Assembly: GCA_051647125.1 (NCBI GenBank)
Contig: JBOFDP010000085.1
Span: forward strand, 62,001-126,000
DNA length: 64,000 nucleotides
Direction: 5' to 3'
From: JBOFDP01 sp051647125
GTDB lineage: Bacteria > Bacteroidota > Bacteroidia > Chitinophagales > Chitinophagaceae
Below, piece after piece: positions 1 to 7,833 of this stretch (positions within the stretch are counted from its first letter, which is position 1; every line of letters starts with the position of its first letter). A program made the translations under genes and the position numbers. The notes beneath the pieces were generated by a model that saw only the letters and a program-made list of their open reading frames with translations, did not search any database and was not told where the DNA came from.

Positions 1-944
1 ATTTCACAAATAAATCCATTCTCTCCATCTTTTACAACATCTTTGCAACCTGGTGCATTAGTGGTAATAATAGGTTTTTCCATAGCCATAGCTTCCAACA
101 ATGAAATAGGAATTCCCTCTCTATAAGAAGGCAACACAATGCAAGACGCTTTAGCAATATAATTTTGTATGTCTTTATGATATCCCCAATAGTCTATTAA
201 TTTACTTTCAAACCATTTATCTAATTCTTGCTGAGTAAGTGCTGATGTATTGGATGCTCCAATTTCACCTATAAAAGCAAATAGACTATTAGGATATTTT
301 TCTTTTAGTTTTTTAGCAACCTCAAAATATTCTACTATACCTTTTTGCCTAATAGCTCTGCCTATCATTAAAAAAGTAATATTTGGTATATTAGTATCTT
401 GTGGTATATATTCTTCTATGGCTATACCTTCGCTGGGCAGTAAATATAAGTTGTTTTTTATTTTAGGAATTAATAAAGACAATTCACTAAAATCATCTTT
501 ATTTAATACTACTACTCGTTTAGCTTTTGGAAAAACAAATTTATATAATATAGATACTATTTTATAAATTAAACCTTTATCTATAAATGCCGTACCCAAA
601 CCTGTTACAAAATTGACAAATGGTATTTTTAACCAATACGCTATTATTCCTCCATAAATATTGGGTTTAATGGTATAGTGATATATAAGGCTGGGTCTAA
701 TAGATTTATATATTTTATAATATTGGTGCATAACTCCTATTTCTTTAAATGGATTTTTGCTCTTACCTTGCATCTTAAGAGAATAGCAAGTACAGCCTAT
801 AGAATTATAATACCTCACATACTCACTATCATAAGGTGCAAGTAAATAAATAGTATAGTCTTCTTTAAGATATCGTTTTATAATTTCATTTCTAAAATTA
901 TATAGCGAGGAATAGTTATTGACAGAAAATAATATTTTAGGCAT
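1..944 (-). CDS. Glycosyltransferase family 4 (GT-B), 3' end outside window
   Basis: The frame is open from ATG at 944 to the window edge, about 314 codons without a stop, so the C-terminus is missing. The product begins MPKILFSVNNYSSL, has the acceptor-side segment around FVTGLGTAFIDKG, and ends in the nucleotide-sugar donor site EGIPISLLEAMAMEKPII, with the E-x7-E signature of GT4 enzymes. It probably transfers a sugar onto an undecaprenyl-linked glycan at the cytoplasmic face. Its start overlaps the end of the upstream gene by 8 bp, so it belongs to the same minus-strand operon. Sugar specificity cannot be read from the sequence; the layout recalls PglA/WbpH-like enzymes, but that is inference. 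Confidence 0.85.
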   Translation of the reverse strand, partial: MPKILFSVNNYSSLYNFRNEIIKRYLKEDYTIYLLAPYDSEYVRYYNSIGCTCYSLKMQGKSKNPFKEIGVMHQYYKIYKSIRPSLIYHYTIKPNIYGGIIAYWLKIPFVNFVTGLGTAFIDKGLIYKIVSILYKFVFPKAKRVVVLNKDDFSELSLLIPKIKNNLYLLPSEGIAIEEYIPQDTNIPNITFLMIGRAIRQKGIVEYFEVAKKLKEKYPNSLFAFIGEIGASNTSALTQQELDKWFESKLIDYWGYHKDIQNYIAKASCIVLPSYREGIPISLLEAMAMEKPIITTNAPGCKDVVKDGENGFICE

Positions 945-1650
945 AGTGGTTAAATATATATCTTTTTAATGTATAGTATAAGACATATAAGCGATATTTA
1001 ATCATAAACCATAATGAATTTTTGCTTTTAGTACCAGATGTCGAGAATGTTTGATTATGTCTTCTATAATAAATTAATGGTACATCAATATATCTTATAC
1101 TATACTTCAGCTCTGCTAATAAACCAAACCAAACATCATGCCCTATTATATTATTGGGAATAGGTAAAAAAAACGATAACATGTTTCTATTAAAAGCCAT
1201 CGTGCAACCTACATAAACTCCTTTATATAAGTTATCAATATATCCAGATTTATACCTTCTCCATTCGCTTAACTTTTTTATAGAGTTAAGGTTGTCATCA
1301 CATATCCAAGCATCGGTTAATATCAATTGGTTTTCTTGTATATTTTTTAGAATAATATCTACTTTATTAGGTAGCCACACATCGTCTTGGTCACTTAAAA
1401 AAATATAATCTCCTGTACTATGTTTCAGAGCATTTTCAAAATTCTTTGTATATCCTTTTCTTCCTTGATTAATAAATATTTTAATCCTATCATCACTGTA
1501 TTCTCTTATAATATCAAGTGTTTTGTCAGTAGAACCATCATCTGAAATAATTACCTCACTATCTTCTCCTATTTGATATAGAATAGAATCTAATTGTTCT
1601 TTTATGTATTTTTCACCATTATAGGTAGCTATGCAAACGGAAATTTTCAT
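937..1650 (-). CDS. Glycosyltransferase family 2 (GT-A)
   Basis: A 237-residue protein starting MKISVCIATYNGEKYI, the standard GT2 N-terminus. The nucleotide-binding region has ISDDGSTDKT and the metal-binding DxD-like motif lies in FLSDQDDVW. The C-terminal part (GHDVWFGLLAELKYSIRYIDVPLIYYRRHNQTFS) matches the rhamnosyl/galactosyl-type GT2 proteins of O-antigen clusters. No membrane anchor is obvious. It sits between two GT4 genes with 3-bp spacing upstream and 8-bp overlap downstream, so translational coupling is likely. Acceptor and donor are unknown. Confidence 0.9.
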   Translation of the reverse strand: MKISVCIATYNGEKYIKEQLDSILYQIGEDSEVIISDDGSTDKTLDIIREYSDDRIKIFINQGRKGYTKNFENALKHSTGDYIFLSDQDDVWLPNKVDIILKNIQENQLILTDAWICDDNLNSIKKLSEWRRYKSGYIDNLYKGVYVGCTMAFNRNMLSFFLPIPNNIIGHDVWFGLLAELKYSIRYIDVPLIYYRRHNQTFSTSGTKSKNSLWFMIKYRLYVLYYTLKRYIFNHYA

Positions 1651-1653
1651 GAT

Positions 1654-2715
1654 TTAGCTTTGATTATTTCTAATATAATGTTTAATAAACAGATGCATTT
1701 CTTCCATCTTTATACCCCAATCAAAAGAGTCTAAATATTTTTTAATTTTTTCTATATTTAATTCTTTTTTTGTAGTTTTTTCTAATAGATTAATAAGTTC
1801 TTTTTCATTTTTGGGATTAAAAAAATCAACGAATTCAGGAGAAAATTCTTTTAGTGCACCTCCATGAGAAGATATAATTGGAACTCCAAAAGATAATGCC
1901 TCCAAAACAGGCATTCCAAAACCTTCATAAAGAGATGGATATACAAAGGCTTTGCAATATTTATATAAAGAAGCTAATGTTTCTTCATCTACAAAATTAA
2001 CAAATATAATCCTAGTATTTTGGCATATTATTCCTCCATTATTATTTCCGCATATTACTAATTTTTTTGATGTATTAGCTTTTAGAAAACAGGCTATTAA
2101 AAATCTAACATTTTTATGATGCATGGTAAGACCTACATATAAAAAATATTCATGTTTTTGTAAATTGAGTTTTTCAATTTTTAAAATATTTGTATTATGA
2201 TGTATTTTATTTAGTCCATTTAATACGATTATGGAATTTTTGCCAAAAGCTTCATAAACATCTTTACGAGTAGTTTCTGAAATAGAAAAAATAATATCAG
2301 AGTTTTTAAGAGAATATCTAATAAAAAAATCTGTTTTTATAATACCCAATTTGTTTTTCCAAAAAGATTTTCTGTAAAAGTTGGGTACTACTTTATACAT
2401 AATATCATGTATAGTTGTAATATAAATTTTTCCTTTTATTTTAAACAAAGAATTGTAGTGGTTGGGGAAATGATAAATATCGGCATCTATTTTTTTTAGA
2501 AACTTGTGAAAAGTAACAAAATTCCAAAAAGAATAGGTTTTCTTGTCAAAAATAATAGTTTGAAATCCACTATTTTTAGGGTATGATTTGTTCACAAGTA
2601 CAAACACATTTTCAAATCTATATCGATCTATATAACTTTGAATTAATATCAATGTATAACGTTTAATTCCCGTACTTATCTCCATTAAACAGCGCCCGTC
2701 AATTAGGATTTTCAT
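1654..2715 (-). CDS. Glycosyltransferase family 4 (GT-B)
   Basis: A 353-residue protein. The N-terminus MKILIDGRCLMEISTGIKRYT has the G-x-G/GxxRY feature of GT4 proteins, the middle has HDIMYKVVPNFY and SETTRKDV, and the C-terminal donor site is YPSLYEGFGMPVLEALSFGVPIISS with a clear E-x7-E. It is likely a mannosyl- or glucosyltransferase of polysaccharide assembly, but specificity is not readable. Its start shares one base with the stop of the polymerase gene upstream, indicating the same transcript. Confidence 0.9.
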   Translation of the reverse strand: MKILIDGRCLMEISTGIKRYTLILIQSYIDRYRFENVFVLVNKSYPKNSGFQTIIFDKKTYSFWNFVTFHKFLKKIDADIYHFPNHYNSLFKIKGKIYITTIHDIMYKVVPNFYRKSFWKNKLGIIKTDFFIRYSLKNSDIIFSISETTRKDVYEAFGKNSIIVLNGLNKIHHNTNILKIEKLNLQKHEYFLYVGLTMHHKNVRFLIACFLKANTSKKLVICGNNNGGIICQNTRIIFVNFVDEETLASLYKYCKAFVYPSLYEGFGMPVLEALSFGVPIISSHGGALKEFSPEFVDFFNPKNEKELINLLEKTTKKELNIEKIKKYLDSFDWGIKMEEMHLFIKHYIRNNQS

Positions 2716-3893
2716 TATTGTATATCTTTTAAGGATTTTCTATTTTCATTAAATTCTAAATATCTACTTTGAAAACTTTGAACTTCAAAAAGTAAATTTT
2801 CGTATTTCATAATTATATCAGAATTTAATTTTATTAATTTTAAAGAACCATAAGTTAATAGTACAAAAATAAATATATATTTTTTATTTTTATGGTAAAA
2901 TAGAGAATATATATTGGTAAAAAGAATCCAATATGAAAAGACAAATAATAGAGAAACTCTTTCTGTTACTACAGTAGCTTCACTAAAATAAAAGAAACAT
3001 ATAAAATATAGAATATATCCATTTATAAAAAGAATATTTTGTTTATTTACTTGAATTAGTTTTTTATAATAGGTCAAAACAAATAAGTAGGACAAAAACC
3101 GCTCTATGTATCCTATTGAAAGACCATAGGGTTTACTAAAATATTCACTAGCAAAATAAATCACTATTTTTTCTTGTATTTTTCCTCCAAATATATTACC
3201 TAATGTTTGAAATATGGGTTCTATATATTGTATCTGAAATAAAAAAATGATATTTCCAATCACGAAAATGGCTATCAATAGTTTAATAGAAAATCGTTTG
3301 TGTAAGAAAAAGTATAATGGCAGATATATGATAGAGCTAATATGAAAACTCATACCTATTAAATTTAAAATCATGTATTTTGTCAATTTTCTTTCTTCCA
3401 AATATTTTAAAGAAAGTAAAAATAACATAATAGCTTTAACATTTCTATAGAAATTAAATTCTATAATTATTCCTTGAAAAAGAATGAATAAAATAAAACT
3501 TAAAACATAGTACTTTGAATATCGTTTAAAAATAATATTTAAAATAAGTACATCAATCAAGGTATTAATAAATACCCAAAAGAAATAATTATCCCAAATA
3601 CTTTTAATAATCATTGAATACCATTCAAAGCCAATGTCAAATACATAATCGGTAAACTTAAACCCATCCCATATAGTAGGTAAATCTTGAAAATATGGGT
3701 AATAATTAATAAAATCTGTATATACATGTCCTCTCAATCCAAAGAAAAAAAGGAACCCAATAATCACTGCCCAACGAACATATTTGGTATTAATATTTTT
3801 ATTCATGCAATGAAACTCCGAAAACATCAACAAAACCAAATACCCCAAAAAAATAAGGTAAGGAATAGAATATGTATAGCTTATGAGTGGCAA
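2715..3893 (-). CDS. EpsG/Wzy-like polysaccharide polymerase
   Basis: A 392-residue, very hydrophobic protein with about ten predicted membrane segments. It contains the EpsG-family features LRGHVYTDFINYYPYF near residue 55 and NFYRNVKAIMLFLLSLKYLEER near 150. Members polymerise undecaprenyl-linked repeat units at the periplasmic face. The position, in the middle of a glycosyltransferase operon that also has a flippase gene nearby, fits a Wzx/Wzy-type pathway. Wzy proteins are poorly conserved, so the assignment rests on topology, the LRG...D motif and context. Confidence 0.8.
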   Translation of the reverse strand: MPLISYTYSIPYLIFLGYLVLLMFSEFHCMNKNINTKYVRWAVIIGFLFFFGLRGHVYTDFINYYPYFQDLPTIWDGFKFTDYVFDIGFEWYSMIIKSIWDNYFFWVFINTLIDVLILNIIFKRYSKYYVLSFILFILFQGIIIEFNFYRNVKAIMLFLLSLKYLEERKLTKYMILNLIGMSFHISSIIYLPLYFFLHKRFSIKLLIAIFVIGNIIFLFQIQYIEPIFQTLGNIFGGKIQEKIVIYFASEYFSKPYGLSIGYIERFLSYLFVLTYYKKLIQVNKQNILFINGYILYFICFFYFSEATVVTERVSLLFVFSYWILFTNIYSLFYHKNKKYIFIFVLLTYGSLKLIKLNSDIIMKYENLLFEVQSFQSRYLEFNENRKSLKDIQ

Positions 3894-3895
3894 GA

Positions 3896-4777
3896 TTATC
3901 TATTTTTAAATATCGTTTTCCAAAGTTTTATTTTATGTTTATTACCCAGCAAAGTAAATATCACAATTCTTGAAAAACAAGTAGTTGTAAAAATAATATT
4001 TAATAGAATTCTTGCAAAGAAATAATGTGTTTTTCTATAGTATATTTTACGGCTTTGTAAGATATATTGTATTCTCTTGAGATTGTTGTCTAAAAAACTT
4101 TGACCTTCGAGGTGAATAATTTTTGCTTCTGGTATACTCATTATTATATATCCTTTTTTCGTTATTCTATAAGTGAGTTCAGTTTCTTCATAATACATAA
4201 AAAAATCTTTATCAAAACTACCTACTTCGTCTAATACCGATTTTCTAACCATCATATCTGCTCCGGTAATGTATCCTACTTTTTGTGGTATGGTGGAATA
4301 ATTAAAGTAATAATTTTTTCCATACCTTATTTTTGAAATCAATCCTCCAAATAACATATTCAATTCCCATACCATAGAGGGTAAATATTTTTCATAAGAA
4401 TGTGTTGAATTATTTTCCTTATCGTACAAATTTCCACCCACGACGCCAACAGTTTCATTTGTATCTAAATAATCTGAAAGTATTTTTACAGCATTGTTTA
4501 CAAGAATAGTATCAGGATTTAAGAAAAGAATATTTTCCCCTTTGGCTATTTTTATTCCTTCATTGTTAGCTCTGCCAAAACCCACATTTTCGTAGCTTTG
4601 TATATAAACTATTTTATCTCCAAAATATTTTTTTACTTGTTCTCCATCAGAAGAGCAATTATCTACCACAATCACTTCGTAAGTAATACCTTCCGTTTTT
4701 TCAAAAATAGAGTTTATAGCATTTTTGATTAGTTCAAATGAATTATAATTTACAAGAAGTATAGAGCAATTCATCAT
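3896..4777 (-). CDS. Glycosyltransferase family 2, rhamnosyltransferase-like
   Basis: A 293-residue GT2 protein. Motifs in order: SILLVNYNSFELI, VVDNCSSDG, NVGFGRANNEGIKIAKGENILFLNPDTIL (donor/metal site), GADMMVRKSVLDEVGSFDKDFFMYYEE (acceptor/base region). This pattern is typical of WbbL/RfbF-like rhamnosyltransferases; the sugar is inferred only. A hydrophobic C-terminus suggests membrane association. It is the first gene of the polysaccharide operon as it now stands; two ATG codons lie in tandem at the start (MMNCS). No TAnnTTTG promoter is visible directly upstream. The region behind it is the repeat with the truncated dnaB copy. Confidence 0.9.
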   Translation of the reverse strand: MMNCSILLVNYNSFELIKNAINSIFEKTEGITYEVIVVDNCSSDGEQVKKYFGDKIVYIQSYENVGFGRANNEGIKIAKGENILFLNPDTILVNNAVKILSDYLDTNETVGVVGGNLYDKENNSTHSYEKYLPSMVWELNMLFGGLISKIRYGKNYYFNYSTIPQKVGYITGADMMVRKSVLDEVGSFDKDFFMYYEETELTYRITKKGYIIMSIPEAKIIHLEGQSFLDNNLKRIQYILQSRKIYYRKTHYFFARILLNIIFTTTCFSRIVIFTLLGNKHKIKLWKTIFKNR

Positions 4778-4863
4778 TTAATTTTTTAGTTTACTAATTT
4801 CATAATAATAATATTGGAAGCCATTAAAAATTATAAGAGTAATCTCTTTATATCTCCTAAAAA

Positions 4864-4887
4864 GCAGAATTCAAATTTGAATTCTGC
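4864..4887. repeat. Perfect 24-bp palindrome (copy A)
   Basis: The half-site GCAGAATTCAAA is followed directly by its exact complement, giving 12+12 bp of perfect symmetry. A five-base A run precedes it and ATATTTTTT follows, so in RNA it could form a bidirectional terminator. As DNA it could be an operator for a dimeric protein. It recurs with one mismatch at 7681-7704. Confidence 0.7.
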
Positions 4888-5012
4888 CATATTTTTTACA
4901 AAAATACATTTATATAAAAAAAGGTAAATAAAAAAAATTTGTGTGTTGAAAATTCAAAAAGTGCGTCTTAAAATTGTATATAAAAGAAGATACTCGTTCC
5001 ACTCTCCGAGTG

Positions 5013-5020
5013 TATCTTTG
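5013..5020 (+). promoter_or_regulatory. Remnant dnaB promoter -7 element (copy A)
   Basis: TATCTTTG is identical to the -7 element of dnaB at 7803-7810 and lies in the duplicated segment. Since the dnaB start codon is deleted behind it, any transcript would run antisense into the 3' end of the flippase gene. Confidence 0.5.
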
Positions 5021-5030
5021 TACTCTTTTC

Positions 5031-5126
5031 AAATCAAAAAACAACATACGTAGTAAAAACAATAGGAGACCTAAAGAGAGTATCCCTTCTTTATTATATG
5101 GAAAAATACCCCCACATGATACAGAA
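5031..5126 (+). pseudogene. Truncated dnaB fragment (codons 9-40)
   Basis: Thirty-two codons of the DnaB N-terminus are still in frame here (KSKNNIRSKNN ... IPPHDTE), with one change from serine to arginine at the codon equivalent to Ser21. There is no start codon, because it was lost with the 37-bp deletion, and similarity ends abruptly after the codon for Glu40. The following reading frame (NIKELFMVENW and so on) has no DnaB similarity. It is a non-functional duplicate of the start of the gene at 7834. Confidence 0.85.
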
Positions 5127-5316
5127 TTAAATATAAAAGAGCTTTTTATGGTAGAAAATTGGTATTTTTTCATATACAAAAAAGAAATTAGCCATTTAAT
5201 TACTATTTTTTACACAGCAAATATACTATTTTTTTATTATTTGAGGTTGTTTTTAGGAAATGTAAAATATAATCCTTGCCATGATAGGTTGATATATAAG
5301 GCAACTGGGGAAGGCA
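5127..5316. other. Junction between dnaB remnant and flippase gene
   Basis: This AT-rich stretch lies between the abrupt end of the dnaB similarity and the stop codon of the flippase gene. I see no gene, no convincing terminator hairpin and no similarity to the rest of the window. It is likely the recombination joint. Confidence 0.4.
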
Positions 5317-6759
5317 TTATTTTAATCTCTTCTTCAATAATGTGATAGTATCTATTAAAATATAATTGCGAGCGATATACCTTTGCAAGATTAGATAAAC
5401 AAGAGCAGACGCACCAATAAATATAACAAGAAATGATAAGCTAGTGGTTATTATACATGTATCCATTATCCAATATATTGCCACAATGGCAATACTGCAA
5501 ATAGTAGCTTTTATCATGTTGATCCATTTCACTCGAATAGGTGTTAGTTTATATACAAAATATAGATTTAGAAACATCTCAAAACTTTGTGCAAAAACAG
5601 ACCCAATAGAAGCTCCAATTGCCCCTAATCTTGGAATACAAATTAAGTTTAAGATAAAGGAAAAAATAGCAGTAATAATCACCGTAAATAAATATTTTTT
5701 TTCATATCCTAAAATAATTAATACATTAGTAACAAAGAAAATATTCATCATGCTAAATATAATGTTTAAAGATAAAATTTGCATAGGAATAATACTACCT
5801 ACAAATTCATATCCAAAAAACATAGGCACAAATCGTGAACTGCATAAACATAAACCAATGGATGCCGGAATAATAATTAGCATTATAGCATCAAATGCAT
5901 TTTGCAAAAGGATATTGTTTTGTATATGTTCTTTATTCGCATTATTTGCAGACAAACGAGGAATCAATACGGTATTAATAGCACCAATTACTACAAGAAG
6001 TAAAAAAATAATTCTACTTGGAGATGTATACAATCCTACCTGCTCATAAGTAGAAAGGAAGCCAAGCATGAGTACATCCAGGATTAAATAAATACTTACT
6101 GAAATATGAGACAGAAAAAATACTCCCATTGATTTGAGATGTTGCTTGATATTCAACTTGCTAAAATATATTTTTAGCCCTTTTTTAGTAGCATAGATAA
6201 TATTCCATACTTGATTGCCTACTATGGCAAAAGAAGATAATGCAATGTATGCCAGCAAATCGTCTCTTTCTCTCACAAATACAAAAAGCCCTATAAAACT
6301 AAGTGTTTTTATCACAGCAGAACGAATGGTGATAAGCCTGAAATTTTCTTGCCCCTGAAAAAACCAATCTATAGAAATAGGTACTAAATAAATACTCATT
6401 CCTCCTACGATATAAAGCCATTGATATGCCCTAAATTCGGGTATTAAAAAAGTAGTAGCTATATAGATGATACTTACAACGATTGTAGCTATTAGATTTA
6501 TCCTAAAAAGTTCTGAAAATAGTTGATTGGTTTTTTCTTTATTCTCTCTACCTATCTTAGCTATTTCTCTCACACCATAATAGCTAATACCAAACATAGC
6601 GAAGAATACAAAATAGTTGGCATAAGTATTGATAAAACTTACTATACCTACATTTTCTACACCAAGCACACGAGATATATAAGGTACTGTAACTAAAGGA
6701 AAAAGCACATTAAGCGCCTGCAAAGCCACATTGTATGCAAAATTCTTTTTTAGCAACAT
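5317..6759 (-). CDS. Wzx-type polysaccharide flippase (MOP superfamily)
   Basis: About 480 residues with some 12-14 hydrophobic segments. The N-terminus MLLKKNFAYNVALQALNVLFPLVTVPYISRVLG is the classic Wzx/RfbX opening, and the SIDWFFQGQENF segment near residue 150 is also typical. It flips undecaprenyl-linked repeat units to the periplasmic side. The reading frame runs 16 codons further upstream to 6807, but a promoter -7 element (6786-6793) lies inside that extension and AAGGAAAA directly precedes the ATG at 6759, so I chose 6759. The gene is cut off from the glycosyltransferase operon by the dnaB remnant. Confidence 0.9.
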   Translation of the reverse strand: MLLKKNFAYNVALQALNVLFPLVTVPYISRVLGVENVGIVSFINTYANYFVFFAMFGISYYGVREIAKIGRENKEKTNQLFSELFRINLIATIVVSIIYIATTFLIPEFRAYQWLYIVGGMSIYLVPISIDWFFQGQENFRLITIRSAVIKTLSFIGLFVFVRERDDLLAYIALSSFAIVGNQVWNIIYATKKGLKIYFSKLNIKQHLKSMGVFFLSHISVSIYLILDVLMLGFLSTYEQVGLYTSPSRIIFLLLVVIGAINTVLIPRLSANNANKEHIQNNILLQNAFDAIMLIIIPASIGLCLCSSRFVPMFFGYEFVGSIIPMQILSLNIIFSMMNIFFVTNVLIILGYEKKYLFTVIITAIFSFILNLICIPRLGAIGASIGSVFAQSFEMFLNLYFVYKLTPIRVKWINMIKATICSIAIVAIYWIMDTCIITTSLSFLVIFIGASALVYLILQRYIARNYILIDTITLLKKRLK

Positions 6760-6785
6760 TTTTCCTTGATTTTTATTTTTGCAAG

Positions 6786-6793
6786 CAAAAATA
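6786..6793 (-). promoter_or_regulatory. Promoter -7 element for the flippase gene
   Basis: Minus-strand TATTTTTG matches the Bacteroidota consensus TAnnTTTG. It ends 26 nt before the ATG at 6759 and lies inside the longest possible reading frame, which argues for the shorter protein. Confidence 0.5.
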
Positions 6794-6862
6794 TCCTTTT
6801 CTATCAAATTTTGAATATTTCTTTTTGTCCATGAAGTTTGTTTGTAGGTGTATTACAATTTT

Positions 6863-7519
6863 CTAATCTCTTGATTTATTTTTAATTAATCTATGAATTT
6901 CATCAAATGGGTACTTGTTTTCTTCAATTGGAGAATAAAATAAATTTATATTTTCTAAAAAATCAGAGGTAGAAAGCATAGATAAATCAAATGTCAATAA
7001 TTTACTAATAGTTTCATCTGTGAACCGTTTTTTGATCACGCGTGCAGGTATTCCACCAACAATTGTATATGGAGGTATGTCTTTGGTAACAATAGATCCA
7101 GTGCTAACAATAGACCCTTTTCCTATTGTTACTCCAGATAATATTTTTACTCCATATCCAATCCATACATGATCTTCAACAATAATATTTCCTTTGGATA
7201 TAGCATCTATTTCAGAGCGTTTAACAAACATTGATTGAAAAGGAAAAGTAGATATATTTTTTGTTTGATGATTTTCATTAAGAAAAAAGATTACCTCATT
7301 AGCAATAGAAACAAAATTTCCAATGATAAGTTATTCTTTTGAATAAGGAGAATAACATATCAAATTAATTTCTCCATAAGAATAATTACCAACTGTAATC
7401 TGATATATTTTGCAAGATCCTTTTAGACTTGTATAATTGTGCTTATTCTTTTTTCTCCATTTTTTGTTTAAATAATAATTGCGCAAAATTTCTTTTATAT
7501 TATAAATAAAGTTACTCAT
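6863..7519 (-). pseudogene. CatB/WcaF-like O-acetyltransferase broken by one in-frame stop
   Basis: Two open segments, 7519-7331 (MSNFIYNIKEILRNYYLNKKW ...) and the part up to 6863, are in the same frame and separated only by TAA at 7331-7333. Reading through gives [21 protein letters not shown], followed by the left-handed beta-helix hexapeptides ([43 protein letters not shown]). This is the full order of a hexapeptide-repeat O-acetyltransferase of about 217 residues. A CAA or GAA codon changed to TAA would explain it. The downstream ATG at 7231 could at most give a 122-residue fragment lacking the first coils. A sequencing error cannot be excluded. Confidence 0.8.
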
Positions 7520-7680
7520 ATTTTAATTTGGGTATATCCGTGTCTCAATTTTTCTTAGTTCAAAACAATTTCAGAGTTATCTATCAAAATGTAATTGTGT
7601 ATCATTGTAATATTATATAAATAAAGGCAGAGAAGCAAATAAAAATTATAAGAGTAATCTCTTTATATCTCTCCTAAAAA

Positions 7681-7704
7681 GCAGAATTCAAATTTGAATT
7701 CTAC
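7681..7704. repeat. 24-bp palindrome (copy B, one mismatch)
   Basis: Same site as 4864-4887, but base 7703 is A where perfect symmetry needs G. It lies about 100 bp upstream of the dnaB -7 element and between divergent genes. A terminator-like hairpin and a protein-binding operator are both possible. Confidence 0.6.
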
Positions 7705-7802
7705 CATATTTTTTCCAAAAATACATTTATATAAAGAAAGGTAAATAAAAGTGCGTCTTAAAATTGTATATAAAAGAAGATACTCGTTATACTCTTCGAG
7801 TG

Positions 7803-7810
7803 TATCTTTG
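7803..7810 (+). promoter_or_regulatory. dnaB promoter -7 element
   Basis: TATCTTTG fits TAnnTTTG exactly and ends 23 nt before the dnaB ATG. No -33 TTTG at the usual 19-21 nt spacing is visible. Confidence 0.6.
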
Positions 7811-7833
7811 TACTCTTTTCAAATCAAAAAAAT

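Larger units (their letters stand above)
4816..5126. repeat. Direct repeat copy A: dnaB upstream region plus truncated dnaB start
   Basis: This 311-bp stretch is a near copy of 7631-7953 in the same orientation. It holds the palindrome, the TATCTTTG promoter element and dnaB codons 9-40. Relative to copy B it lacks 37 bp that include the dnaB ATG; the deletion lies exactly between two CAAATCAAAAAA tracts, as expected from slippage or recombination. It also lacks a TC dinucleotide and has 27 extra bases near 4930-4955. Copies A and B bracket the flippase and acetyltransferase genes. Confidence 0.9.
7520..7833. other. Intergenic region between acetyltransferase pseudogene and dnaB
   Basis: This 314-bp gap between divergently read genes holds the start of repeat copy B (from 7631), the imperfect 24-bp palindrome and the dnaB promoter. 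Nothing coding is visible in it. Confidence 0.6.

Noticed and set aside
250..567. Plus-strand open frame opposite the first glycosyltransferase
   Set aside because: It is the shadow of the minus-strand GT4 gene, which has full family motifs.
4974..5345. Open frame of 123 codons on plus across the dnaB remnant
   Set aside because: Only its 32 dnaB-derived codons resemble a protein; the rest is antisense to or adjacent to the flippase gene and shows no family signature.
7331..7333. TAA as a recoded sense codon in the acetyltransferase
   Set aside because: TAA ends many intact genes in the window, so recoding is not credible; a nonsense mutation is simpler.
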